From Dactylorhiza incarnata (lineage: Eukaryota > Streptophyta > Magnoliopsida > Asparagales > Orchidaceae), in NCBI GenBank assembly GCA_033032865.1, contig JAWHQI010000051.1, positions 11,798,001-11,862,000 of the forward strand: a stretch of 64,000 nucleotides of DNA, given 5' to 3'. Below are positions 22,265 to 33,020 of the stretch, piece by piece (positions within the stretch are counted from its first letter, which is position 1; each line of letters begins with the position of its first letter). Both the position numbers and the translations under genes were made by a program. The notes under the pieces were generated by a model. The model did no database searches and was not told the DNA's origin. It saw only the letters and a program-made list of their open reading frames with translations.

Positions 22265-23756
22265 TAACCCTCCCCAACTTCTAAAAACATCTTCTAAAGC
22301 TAAATTAGTCAAGCTACGTGACGATAAACAAGGCGTTATGGGAGGCACCCCTTATCTATCTAAATTTTTATTATGCTTCTTTTCTTTTACATGTTTTTCC
22401 AGGGTTCCTTGCGGCCTCACCAACCTCAATTTAGGGAAGCCTTTTTGCGCCCCTTCTTCCTTTTTTGTACAAACCATTTTTATTTCATTTTACTATGCTA
22501 CTTTCTTCATACTTAAATTAGAGCATTGGGGACAATGTTGAGTTTTAAGTATGAGGGTGTTTTCCTGTTTTCAAATTTATGTGCAAAAAAACCCAAAAAA
22601 ATATAAAACCACAAAAATTTACAAAAATAGTTTATTTCATAGGTGAAAAACTAAAAAATTATAAAAAACCCAAAATTTCCCAAAGATATGTTTATTTCGT
22701 AGTAGAAAAAAATACAAAACACCAAAAATTTAATAAAACAATACATTTGTTTTTCTTTTCCAAGCACCTAGTTTCAAGAGTATCTAATTGTGGATTTTCA
22801 TAATTTTTTATTTGCCAACCATTTGTTCATCATAGGTAGATAGAATTAAATGTCCAGGGTTAATTTTTAAGGAATATCTTGTGTCTCTAATTTAAATAGA
22901 GGCTTTGTTTCCAAGCACTACTTCTGAATTATCCAAAAATAGATGCATGCGTATTATGTTAGAGAAAACAACTTTATACCTCAATTTTCTCTACTTTATG
23001 CATTTTAGAATTTCGGAACATTCAAATTACTAAGGTTGCCCTCAAAATTTTTCTTAAACTTTTCTAGAATTTTTCAAGAAAACCCCCTTTATGCACCAAT
23101 TTAGCATGGCATGAAAAATAGAAGAAGATATTTTAAAAAGATCTTATGTCAATGGGAATAAGACTTCAGTCCGTAAACATAGGCACCCAATAAATTTTAA
23201 ACGATCTTATGTCATTGAGAATAAGATTTCGTTCCGTAAACATAAGCATTGGGTTAATTGAAAAAAATTTAGTTTTCCCTCGTAAACCACAGTGGGAGCC
23301 AAAGAAAAATAAGAAAAGTGGGGTGAGAGGATAAAATTCATCACCCTTAATTCAAGTACCTTCTTTTTGCCAACTTTTTTAGTCCTTTCCCCTAGCCAAT
23401 TTATTGTATCTAGACTTAATTCAAAAATCTTTTTGAGAGCATAACTAGTAACTTGTATTATTTCCTTCACATTTCTTTTAAACAAAGGTTCTTATAATTT
23501 CGATCTAATCTTGTTTACTAATGATTGGTGCAATTTTGCTAGCTATTAGATTCTCTCAAGAAGTCTTATGGCTAAGACATTTCCCCTACTTAAATTACTT
23601 GCATAATTTAGGACTTAACTCTAATACTCCGAATTTATATTTTTCAGTTCCTCTTTTGATTAGAATGATGGCAAAAAAATAAAACTAATTTTAATTCTGA
23701 AGGATTTCTCTCCTACTTTTGCTCTGGAATAACAAAAACATAAGTATGGGGGTATT
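22265..23756 (+). other. Athila 3' non-coding region and purine tract
   Basis: About 1.5 kb without a supported gene. GAGCATTGGGGACAATGTTG (22522-22541) and TTTTAAGTATGAGGGTG form the box commonly seen after Athila pol. Units rich in AAAACCCAAAAAA and TTTATTTC(A/G)TAG follow (22575-22750). The purine tract GTATGGGGGTATT lies directly before the LTR at 23757. No env-like frame is visible. Confidence 0.7.
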
Positions 23757-25443
23757 TGATAAGTAGTAAATTATACATTTTTATAGTTCTTAGTATAGTT
23801 TTAATTAATATTGTAAATTTTCTATGTAATATAATGAATAAATTACTTGTTATTATTATTTCCTTACTAACTTAGCTTAATTTTTGTTTTACAACATTTT
23901 GACAATTTTTTGTTAGGTCACGCCCTCTGTCACGCCCGTGTCCAAGGATCGTGTAATCTTAAAATGCTAATTTCCAGCTTCCGGCCACTTTCTAGAGCAA
24001 ACCAAACAAAGTGACCAAGCCACGCCACTCGGTCACGCCCATGACCGAGGCTGTGTAAAGGGTCACGCCCGTGTACTCCTTGTCAAGACAAAAGACCGCG
24101 ACTTCTCGACTATTGGCTTGATGTCTCGGCAAATTTCTGATGTCACGCCCGTGTCAAGTAAAGTCACCCCGTGCTCCCCAAATCCTTCCAGAACTCCAGC
24201 TGTGCAGATTTCAATGTCACGCACAAAAGTCACAGCCTTGACACTGCCAGTCACGCCCATGTGCAACATTCCCACCAACAAAATCATTCCCAAAGTTGGC
24301 TGACCGAGGGCGTGTAATTAAAAAAATCCCCTATAAATAGAGGGTCTTGGTTGAAGTTTTAGGATCCCAGATTTCAATAGATTTTGTAAATATCTTGAGT
24401 GTTGGGAGCAATTTTTTGTGCATTTTCCCCTTTTTCTTTATGTTTTTATGTTTTTTTCTCTCTCTCCTAGTGTTGTTGTAATGTCCATTTTGGAAATGAA
24501 ATAACCTAATTTCTCATCTTATTCTTCTCTTCTTTATGTTGGTGTGTGTGTGTGTGAGAGCTTCATTTTGTTTTCTTTTAATTTAGTTTTCTTATTATGT
24601 TAGTTTGTGTGTGTGTGTATGAGAATAATTATTGTTTTCTTTTAATTTAGCTTTTAATTATTGTAGAGTGTGTTAGTGTATGAGTTTAATATGTCATTCT
24701 TTTCTAGCATAGTTTTTATGCTTTCTTTCAATTCAAAGTAGAGTGCGTGTGTGTATGAGATAGATTTTTCTACTTTCTTTCAATTAAGTCTTTAATTACA
24801 TGTAGAGAGAGAGAGTGTGTGTGTATGAGATATCTTTTACTTTTTTGTTACTTTTCAATTCCTGTAGAGTCTGTGAGTGTGTTTTATTACTTGTCATTTA
24901 TATTATTATAGAGTGTGTGAGTTTTCAATTATTTTGTTTTTGTGATTTTTCTTTTCGCCTTTTCCTTGTTTCCACTGAAGGCACATCGATCGCTATTTAC
25001 TATCATTATCGCTCTTTAGAATTTACAAACCTAAGAAAACCCATTTTCTGATAAAATATTAGCGCGTTCCTAACAAGTAGAAATAATCAACACGATCCGG
25101 AAAAATACGACCTTGATATATCCTAAAAATATCCTATACTATACTCGATAAGGTATACTTGCCTTTATCGAAGATTAGTTTGGATAAACTTCCAAAAGCT
25201 CTGCAAAAAAGCCATTTTCTATAAATAATAGACAAATTTTGGCGCCGTCGCCGAGGAGTATCTCCCGATATTTTGAAACAAGGGGAAGACCATTACTTCT
25301 ATCTCTCGATAGGATAATGGTTGGTTTGTCGAAGTAGAAATACTCGCCAAAACCCTCAAAAATGCTCGCCAAAATCTAATCGCACCCATGCTCTCTGCAA
25401 AAGAACTCATCTCTTCTCTTAAAACAGAAGATAAAAATCATCA
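23757..25443 (+). repeat. Athila 3' LTR (1687 bp)
   Basis: Starts TGATAAGTAG, ends AAAATCATCA and is followed by GTTAT (25444-25448). Colinear with 2710-4422 with scattered substitutions and indels. The number of differences suggests an old insertion. Confidence 0.92.
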
Positions 25444-25550
25444 GTTATTCTTACATCTCAACTTATCATTATCACCCCATTTATCTCTAGGTTTTTCCAT
25501 AATAACTTCTCCAACAACAAATGTTGGTGGAGAGTACCAAACTTCTACCA

Positions 25551-25706
25551 TGACCAAACGTCATTATCTAAGGTAGTTAAAAAACCACGCATTCTTGTTT
25601 TCCAATAATTATAATCACTACCAGTAAATAGTGGAGGTCTACAAATCCCTTGACTCTCAAAGAAAGCATGATCATGATGCGCCATTATTCCCGGTTGTGA
25701 AATCAT
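25551..25706 (-). pseudogene. copia gag (element M), N-terminus
   Basis: On the minus strand ATG at 25706 starts MISQPGIMAHHDHAFFESQG, then PPLFTGSDYNYWKTRM, the first gag motif of copia elements (F-x-G-x-(D/N)Y-x-x-W). A TAG ends it after about 50 codons. The degraded frame goes on to 25449, where the Athila insertion begins, and is picked up at 2704. Confidence 0.75.
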
Positions 25707-25720
25707 TTTGGAATAACCTC

Positions 25721-25732
25721 ACTCTGATACCA
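25721..25732 (-). other. Primer-binding site of element M (tRNA-Met)
   Basis: Minus-strand TGGTATCAGAGT, two bases inside the LTR end. It matches TGGTATCAGAGC except at the last base. Confidence 0.85.
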
Positions 25733-25734
25733 CT

Positions 25735-26923
25735 TGTTGGATCTTATGGCGCCCTTAGAGGGAGGGGGGGGGGGGTGTGAATAAGGGGCTTTTGATTTTT
25801 TGAGTAAAACTGAGAGATTTATAGAGAAAATGAAACTTTTCAGATTCTGTTGCTAATGTTGGAGTTAGAGTTAATGCTGGGCGTTAGCTCTCCAGAAAAT
25901 AAAATTGAAAAGAAAAATACTAAAGTGATTTTACTTATGAAAACATAAATGAAATACACTTCCAAAAAATCAGAGATAATAAAAATGAATATTATATTTC
26001 AGAGAGACAATTTCAAAGATAGAATTTCAATAATTCTTGAAATTTAAGGCGACATGGTAAAAATAACATTTTGTTCCTTCACCGGTCCTTCTCCCAAGGA
26101 CCGGTTGGCTATAGCCTATCTTTCCTAGATAAGGCCTCTAGCCTCCTCCTAGATCTACCTTTAACCTAGTAGCCACGCACAAGGTGGCAGATTTCCACCT
26201 AAACCGAATCTGGCCTAATCGGCACACGCAAGACGACGGATTCACTATCATTACAAGAAAATAATGAAAATTTAAAGAAAATTCAGAAATAAAGACTCCC
26301 TATATTGAAGAGCTCTGTAGGAGATGTTGAAGACATGCAATGACCATCGTCGGAGTTGAAGCAAGCTTCCTTCTTCAAATTTGAAAGTTGGAAATCTCCT
26401 TCTCACTCTTGTTCCTCAACGGTGGTTTTAGGAGTGCTCTCTAAATTTGGGGATGAAATGCTCTCTAAGAAGTTTGGAATGAAGGCTTGAGATCAGCATG
26501 TTTGAACAACAAAATTGGCTCTTTAAATAGGCATGGGAGCTAACACCTGGCAATAGGTCTTTAACGCCAGCGTTAGTGATCGTGTATGGTCGTGGCTGAG
26601 ATCGTACAATCGTCAAAATCGTGGCAGATCGTGGTCTCAACACGTGCATTAGCTCCAATGCTGGCGATATCTCTGGCTTCTCGATGCTATTTCTACTCCA
26701 TGTCATTCCCTTCTCGATGTCATCCCATCTCGACAATAAGTTAATGCTGGGCGTTAACTTCTAACGCGGGGCGTTAGCTCTCTTTTTAGAGAATCATCAC
26801 AAAACAACATCCAATTCTTAGGGATATGTACCTATAATACCTGCACACTATAAATACAAGCAAGATAAGATACATAGTGTGATTTGTTATTCTCAAACTA
26901 AGAGATGTGGAACACAAGCTCCA
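25735..26923 (-). repeat. LTR of copia element M (1189 bp)
   Basis: Minus-strand sequence from TGGAGCTTGTGTTCC to AGATCCAACA. Homologous over most of its length to the F LTR at 31478-33020. It contains repeated pseudo-palindromes such as TAATGCTGGGCGTTA and TAACGCGGGGCGTTA (about 25866-25890, 26565, 26745-26780) and a G-run at 25763-25777. Confidence 0.85.
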
Positions 26924-27067
26924 TTGTAATCTTTTCTGAGATATTAAAATATATTCTTCGATAAAATATTCTGAAACTTCTTTTATTAACAACAATAGTT
27001 CTATTTAATATTACATTTCATAAAATCCTTATACGCCCTCTCTAAGGCTGTCTAAAGATCCAACAAG

Positions 27068-27079
27068 TGGTATCAAAGC
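27068..27079 (+). other. Primer-binding site of element F (tRNA-Met)
   Basis: TGGTATCAAAGC, two bases after the LTR end AGATCCAACA. One mismatch to TGGTATCAGAGC. Confidence 0.85.
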
Positions 27080-27092
27080 AGGTTATTCCAAA

Positions 27093-28254
27093 ATGGCTTC
27101 ACAATCCGGAATAATGTCGCTTCTTGATCTCGCATCCACTAGATGCGATAACTTTTTATATATTCAAAAAGCCTCAAAGTATTCTAAATAGAAACGAGAT
27201 GGTTTTCAATGCTAAATCAATATATAGTTTATTTTGTGCACTAGATCAAAATATTTTAAACTCATTTATTTATTTCCTACCGCTTATGAAATTTGGAATT
27301 TTCCTGAAAATACTTATGATTTCATTTCTCTAGGTATGGAGTGCACATCAAAGGGAATGGAAGAAGTCAACACATCAATGGGAAGGGAATATGGGAACTC
27401 ATATATGGAAGAGGATTGCAATGAAGATGTCAAAGGAACTTCTTGTTCAAATCTTGCCTCATCCGAAAGTATTGTAAGTAAATCAAATTCCTTTCTTGTT
27501 TCTAATTCCATTGCTACATTACATGTGCTAGAAATTGCTAAACGTAAAATAAAGGACTTGAAAAATGTTAATTCAAAATTACGTTAAGAAAATAAAAGAT
27601 TAAAAGCTAAATCTAATGTAGAAATAAAAATTGATGTGCTTGATGATTCTCACTCTTGGTCTTTAGTTAAGATTGCCTCACCTTGTATTGATTGCAATGA
27701 ATTATAAGAAAAATACAAGGATTTTGAGAAAGAGTTTTTTGCCGCAAAAGAGCGTAGCGAAAAATTGATTAATATAAATAGTGTTTTAACTCGTAAACTA
27801 GAATCAATAAAATTTTTTGTACAAAAATTTGTAAGTGATAAAGAATATCGTATTTCTAGTTTATTAAAAAAATCAAAACTTCAAAAGTTTGACTTCACAT
27901 TATAAGAGTATGCCTAAGAAAAAGAGTGGAATTGAACAACAACATATAATTAAGAATCAATCATCTAATGCATATTGCTACTCACTCTATGAACATTCAA
28001 TTCTTAAGAAAGATCGCCACTCTTATAAATTTCCTAAGAATCACTTTTCTACAACCCATTATGATCAACTTATTTTGAAAACCAAATTTAAGCAAAATTA
28101 TGAATGGAGGCCCAAAGTAAAAGATGAAACACTAACTCCATTTGAAAGGGCCCATTCATCTTTGTCTCCCTATAAGCAAACACGCTATTTTTGGGTACCC
28201 AACAAAACTGTTACATACGGTCCTCTTTGGATACCTCAATCTCTTATTCATTAG
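27093..28254 (+). pseudogene. copia gag (element F), degenerate
   Basis: ATG at 27093 gives MASQSGIMSLLDLAS, the usual start of this gag. A deletion then jumps to the middle (MVFNAKSIYSLFCALDQN, PTAYEIWNFPENTYDF). A long Lys/Asn/Ser-rich helical tail follows (about 27330-27890), and near 28180 the end motif TRYFWVPNKTVTYGPLWIPQ. Stops at about 27587 and 27707 and frame changes break it. No zinc knuckle is left, unlike element M. Confidence 0.75.
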
Positions 28255-28259
28255 AATCC

Positions 28260-31200
28260 AATCAAATATGTGAAGTAGAAAAAATCTAACTGAAAATTTT
28301 AAAAAAAATTCTACTTCATAATATGCTAAAATCATAAAAACCGAAAACAAGTTTTTCTTTTATTTGAGCCAACACATATCATGGTCATTTTTTGCGATAT
28401 GACTTTCACACATTATGCCTAAATTCTGTAATGAATCAAATTGAATATAATGTCATATCATTTTCAACTGGCCTAGCTTGTTTTTTTTGTTTCTATACTT
28501 ATAAATCCATTGCTTATAATGTTATTAAAAATGAGTACTAAAAATCTTAATTTACATTATCATGACTAATTAAATCAATTTTTAATTCATTACTAAAAAT
28601 GGATTTTATTGTTTTATTAAGGGGACTTATGCTAAAATAGTGAATGCACAATTTTTTGACTACTTCTCTAATTTTTTTGCTGCATATAATATCTCATATA
28701 ATGAATAATCATAATAAAAAAATCGGAATTGAAAAATCACAAAAACCATGCTGAATTCCTAAGAGAACCAATCTCTATTTGCTAACGCCTGTCGATAAGA
28801 CTTACCACCGATGATAACCTATTTTCTTGAGAATTCTGAGTTATTCTAAAATTGAAATTTTTGGAAATTGTTTTACTATGTTATGTATCATTATTTTCAA
28901 CTTTCAGATATTATATATATATTTTTGGCTAATTTCTAAAAATCAAAATAAAAAATTGTGTACAAAACAATTCAAAAAATTACCAAAACATATTCATATT
29001 AAAAGATTTCATTATAATAAATTAGAAAGAATAAATATGAACTTCACATACACCACAATGATCTATTATGATTAAATTGATATCCAATGCTTAACTTCAC
29101 TCTAAATATATATCATTAGTCATCATTAATTAATCCAAAATTGCATATGTCTATCACACTTGGAATTATGAATGATTTGACGATTATTGGAATTATTGTT
29201 TCTTACTTTGTTTGGTGTTTTGTGTGTGTGTGATGTGCTTCACTCTTGTTTGTATGTATCTCATTTTACTTTGACCATAAAATCAAGTACCAATAAGAAC
29301 AAATCAAATAGATGTGTCACTTCATTCTAAGGTCTATATAATGAAAACATGAATCTAATAACATTTATTTAAAAAAATATCAAATACAAAATTACAAAAC
29401 AATTTCAAAGAACAAAAATTTGCTTTTTTTATTTGTTTCTTTATGTATGCATTGTTTTGTATTTTTATAAAAATATCAAAAATTATAAAACACAATGTTA
29501 TTAATTGCCATTGTCATGGATGATTAATTATATCAATTAAAGATTAAATTCAATCTTTAATTTAATTTTCAAGTTTCATAAAAACATTATTTTGTATTGG
29601 TCATGCCTTGAAAATTATCTTGTTATGTGCAATGAAATTGATTGTAGAAAACATGTGTAGGAACTCTTAGCATGCCTCTAAGTATGAATAATGTATTATG
29701 TTTGATAATGATTCATTCACTCACTTATTTTAAATAACCTATATGTGTTTATAATCTTATACTTACCTGATTGTGTAAAGTAATAACATAAATAATTAAA
29801 ATGCATAAATAGATTACCTACACAACATTGAATTGGTTATTACAATTCTTTGTCTTTCATGCACTTATTCTTTAGACAAATGTGGTTTAAAAATTACAAT
29901 GTTATGTTTGCAAAACAAGTGAATTCAGAGTCCTTAGTCACTAAACTAAAAATCAAATAATAAATGACAAGGAAAACTCCAGCAAGCACTACTCACCCTC
30001 CTATAAGTCTTAATGAGCATTGTGAGGTTGAGCACCTTGGTTAAGAATTGTAAAGTGTCTTGTAACAAACAATTTATACACCACTTCTCTTAGTACACCG
30101 GATCACAAAAATGAAATTAAAAGGTAAGAAGAATAAATGTGATCCCACAAGCACTACTTTGCACCCTGATAAGTCTTAATAGGCATTATGTGTGTAGAGC
30201 ACCTTGGTAGTTGTACTCTTTATTCATGTGCATTGAAATATTTTGGAAGTAATAATATTTGTGTATTTTAATGTTGTGTTATTTTATTATATATATCATG
30301 TGCCTTGATTAATTCAATTGCATGCTTTATCAAAACACTATTTTGTACACATCATTATCTTCCATAAAACTTCTACTCATGAGAATTGGATCCTAATGCA
30401 CATCTACTCAATTCTCAACAAACTTAAGTAAATGCACTAGATGACAAAGCTTGATTCTACAATGCTTAGTCTTACTTGAAATGCAAATTAGCTTACATTG
30501 TAGTTTTTATCTCTTCTTGATATTTTGAAATTGTGCTTGCAATTCTACTTCTACAATTCCAATGAAATAACATCTATTGGGCCTTAATTGAATACATCTT
30601 AGGCTTACAACTCATTATATATGCTCTTACTTTCTAACAAGATGTTTATTTTTTGAGCACTTATTATATTTGTTTTGTTTACTACTTGTACTTAATCATG
30701 ATTATCTATTTATTTTCGCAACAAGGGGTATAATATTCTTAACAAGTGGCAGTTCTTTGAATTGCTTACTCTATTTTTGATACTATTATATTTCATCATG
30801 CATACACTTTCTCAACAAGTGGTATTAAGTAAATATTCATTTCAACACGTGGTATCTTACAAAAAGGATTTTTACTTTATAATTTTTGTTGTATTACTTA
30901 CTGTTTTATGCTCAATCATGCATATATTTTACAAGTGGTATCTACAAACTTTGCATATTACATCCTATTCTCTATACAGCTCTACTTAATTTCAATTGCA
31001 TATACTCACCTCTACTCTCTTTTGACACTATAAAAAAGGGAGAATAAAATTACATAAATGTTATAATTTATGGGGAGTCCAATAATAAATTAATAGAAAT
31101 CGTCTATGTAGGGGGGAGTATTCATAGGAGGTGCATATTTTACTCTTTGCTCGATCATGAAAATCCTTCACTGAGTGGACCCAACTTAAGTTTCACCACC

Positions 31201-31477
31201 AAACACTCATACCTACCCACTTTTGCAAATAACAAAAGGGATAGAATAAATTGAGAAATTTAGTAGAATAGATATTAAGGTGGAGTAAATTATAAGGGAA
31301 CACTTATGTAGGGGGAGTACTCATATATGAAGAGTATGCATTATTGCATTAAATCTATCATGCTACAAACATGTTTTTTCATGCGTATCTTTTATCGCAT
31401 ATATCTATAAACACAAATATAATCTTAATTTCACTAATTTCTCATACAGGTATTTGTTATTATCAAAAGGGGGAGTT
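28260..31477 (+). other. AT-rich non-coding interior of element F, ending in purine tracts
   Basis: About 3.2 kb with no supported gene on either strand. Near 29990-30200 two similar blocks (CAAGCACTACT..CACCCT..TAAGTCTTAAT) repeat. At 30738-30940 ACAAGTGG recurs four times, three of them followed by TAT. Purine tracts lie at about 31034, 31108, 31306 and 31465-31475 (AAAAGGGGGAG). The last one abuts the LTR. Confidence 0.7.
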
Positions 31478-33020
31478 TGTAAGAACATGCATTCCACATC
31501 TCTTGGTTTGAGAATAACAAATATCGTGATGTATTTGATCTAGTGTTTTGTGTGTTTATAGTGTGCATATCAATAGGTACAAATATATATGGAATGAGGA
31601 GACAAGCCAGAGGTCGTAGCTCATATCAATGGGCTACCGCGGTGTGGTAATATCTACCGCTGGTGGTAGTGCCCAAATACAATAGGACGGCTGGAATAAA
31701 ACACTTGAATGCATATAATGGAGGGAGCAAGGCCATAATTAGCAAGTACTTACCGTGATAAGTTAACTCTATCATCGAGTGGTAACTTTAGAAAACCACA
31801 ATCAATCATGATTTGATTGAGAACACCAAATGAGCATCCAATATCATTGTGAAGGCAAGAATATATCATTTTTTTGCGGGGAATAATTGATTTCCAAAGA
31901 TAAAAGCCAAATCAGCAAAATTAAAGAGAATATAAGGAAGGAAATTGAAGACTGTGCTACCACCCCGCCATAGAAACTACTGCTGGTTATAGTTTCCTGC
32001 ACATCAACCTCTATTTAAAACAACCCAAAAATAAGTTTCCCTTGATGGTGTTTGACAAAATTTTCTAGGGCTGAAAGTCCAAGATATCTAGAGAAAAGTG
32101 AGGGGTGTTTCCCACTCATCTAAAGAGAGAGTTCTTCAGAGGAGATCAAAAAGTTATTCATGCACATGGATTGAAAGCTATCAAAACTGCGATTAAGAAG
32201 CTTTCTCTCAACATACGCATGGAGTGTTCTCGCTGCAACAAATTCTAATCAATTGGAGACATCCAAGGATCTAAAGAACATCGAAGAGTAAGACTCTCAA
32301 GCCACAAAGATCGAATCTTTGCAAGCAAAACGACATCTGTATCAAGGGTTCTATTTAGAGGTGTGTTTTTCTTTTATCTAATCTTGTATTCTTCTTTATT
32401 ATCGGTAGAGAAATTTTCCCGGGGGTTGGCGACTAGGTCTTGCGAGACTTAGGTGGAATTCGCCTCGAGTTATGGCGACTAGGACTAGGTTAGATCTAGG
32501 CGGCGTTTCGATGCCTTATCTGGAGATTGATAGGCTAGAACCAACCAAACTTTGGGAGAAGGTTCAGTATAGAAAACGAAAAGTATTTTTCTATTTGCCT
32601 TGATTTCAAGCGTCATTGAAATCAAACATATTTGTATTCAATCTCTAAAGAAATAAAATCATATTTCTCTTTGTCTAATTATCTAGATTTTATTTCCATC
32701 CACTAAAATGTTTTGAATAGCGTTCTCTTAAAACTTTAATGCAAAATATAATGAAAGGTTTGTTTTCATAAGAAAGAAACTCTTGGATTCAATCTCTATT
32801 ACTAGCGTTGAGCGGTAGTTTCTACTGTCGGTGGTAGTGAAGAAAGATTGATATCCTATCTCTTTTAAAAGTAATCTTCAATATAATATTTTTTGAGATA
32901 TTAAAATACATTCTTCTATAAACCATTTCGAAACTTCTTTTATTAACAATAATAGTTCTATTTAATATTAAATTTCATAAAACCCTTATTCACCCCGTAT
33001 GGGCGTCTAAAGATCCAACA
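31478..33020 (+). repeat. 3' LTR of copia element F (1543 bp)
   Basis: TGTAAGAACATGC...AGATCCAACA. Contains CTACCGCGGTGTGGTA, CTACCGCTGGTGGTAG, GTGCTACCACCCCGCCATAG and GAGCGGTAGTTTCTACTGTCGGTGGTAG, a set of imperfect palindromes. It lies inside the LTR of element H. Confidence 0.88.

Larger units (their letters stand above)
2710..25443 (+). mobile_element. Athila-type Ty3/gypsy retrotransposon, split by a Tat-like element
   Basis: Complete element bounded by LTRs with perfect TGATAA...TTATCA ends and a GTTAT duplication. Without the nested Tat element (4900-17136) it is about 10.5 kb, normal for Athila. Order: 5' LTR, tRNA-Asp-type primer site, AT-rich leader, gag, protease, RT, RNase H, integrase, long 3' non-coding region, purine tract, 3' LTR. 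Every coding segment has stops or frameshifts, so it cannot move by itself. No env-like ORF is visible. Confidence 0.92.
1061..26923 (-). mobile_element. Ty1/copia (Sirevirus-like) element M, split by Athila
   Basis: Read on the minus strand: an LTR (25735-26923), a tRNA-Met primer site, the gag start (25706 leftwards to 25449), then, after the Athila insertion, the rest of gag (2704 leftwards to about 1090). The two gag halves lie on either side of a GTTAT target duplication. M sits in the 5' LTR of the forward copia F: its LTR starts at 26923 and the terminal fragment of F's LTR follows directly, probably with TTGTA as half of a duplication whose mate is out of view. The pol part and the other LTR are not in the window. 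Confidence 0.75.
26924..33020 (+). mobile_element. Sirevirus-like copia element F (gag only)
   Basis: Truncated 5' LTR end (26924-27065), tRNA-Met primer site, gag pseudogene, 3.2 kb AT-rich non-coding interior, a series of polypurine tracts and a complete 3' LTR (31478-33020). No protease, integrase or RT remains. Repeated purine tracts, LTR palindromes and a long coiled-coil gag tail fit the Sirevirus lineage of copia elements; the assignment is inference. Confidence 0.8.

Noticed and set aside
23207..23485. Antisense ORF in the Athila 3' region as an env-like gene
   Set aside because: Wrong strand, low-complexity composition, and no signal peptide or membrane segment pattern.
26428..27333. 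Small ORFs around the M/F boundary
   Set aside because: They are LTR sequence or frameshifted gag of copia elements.
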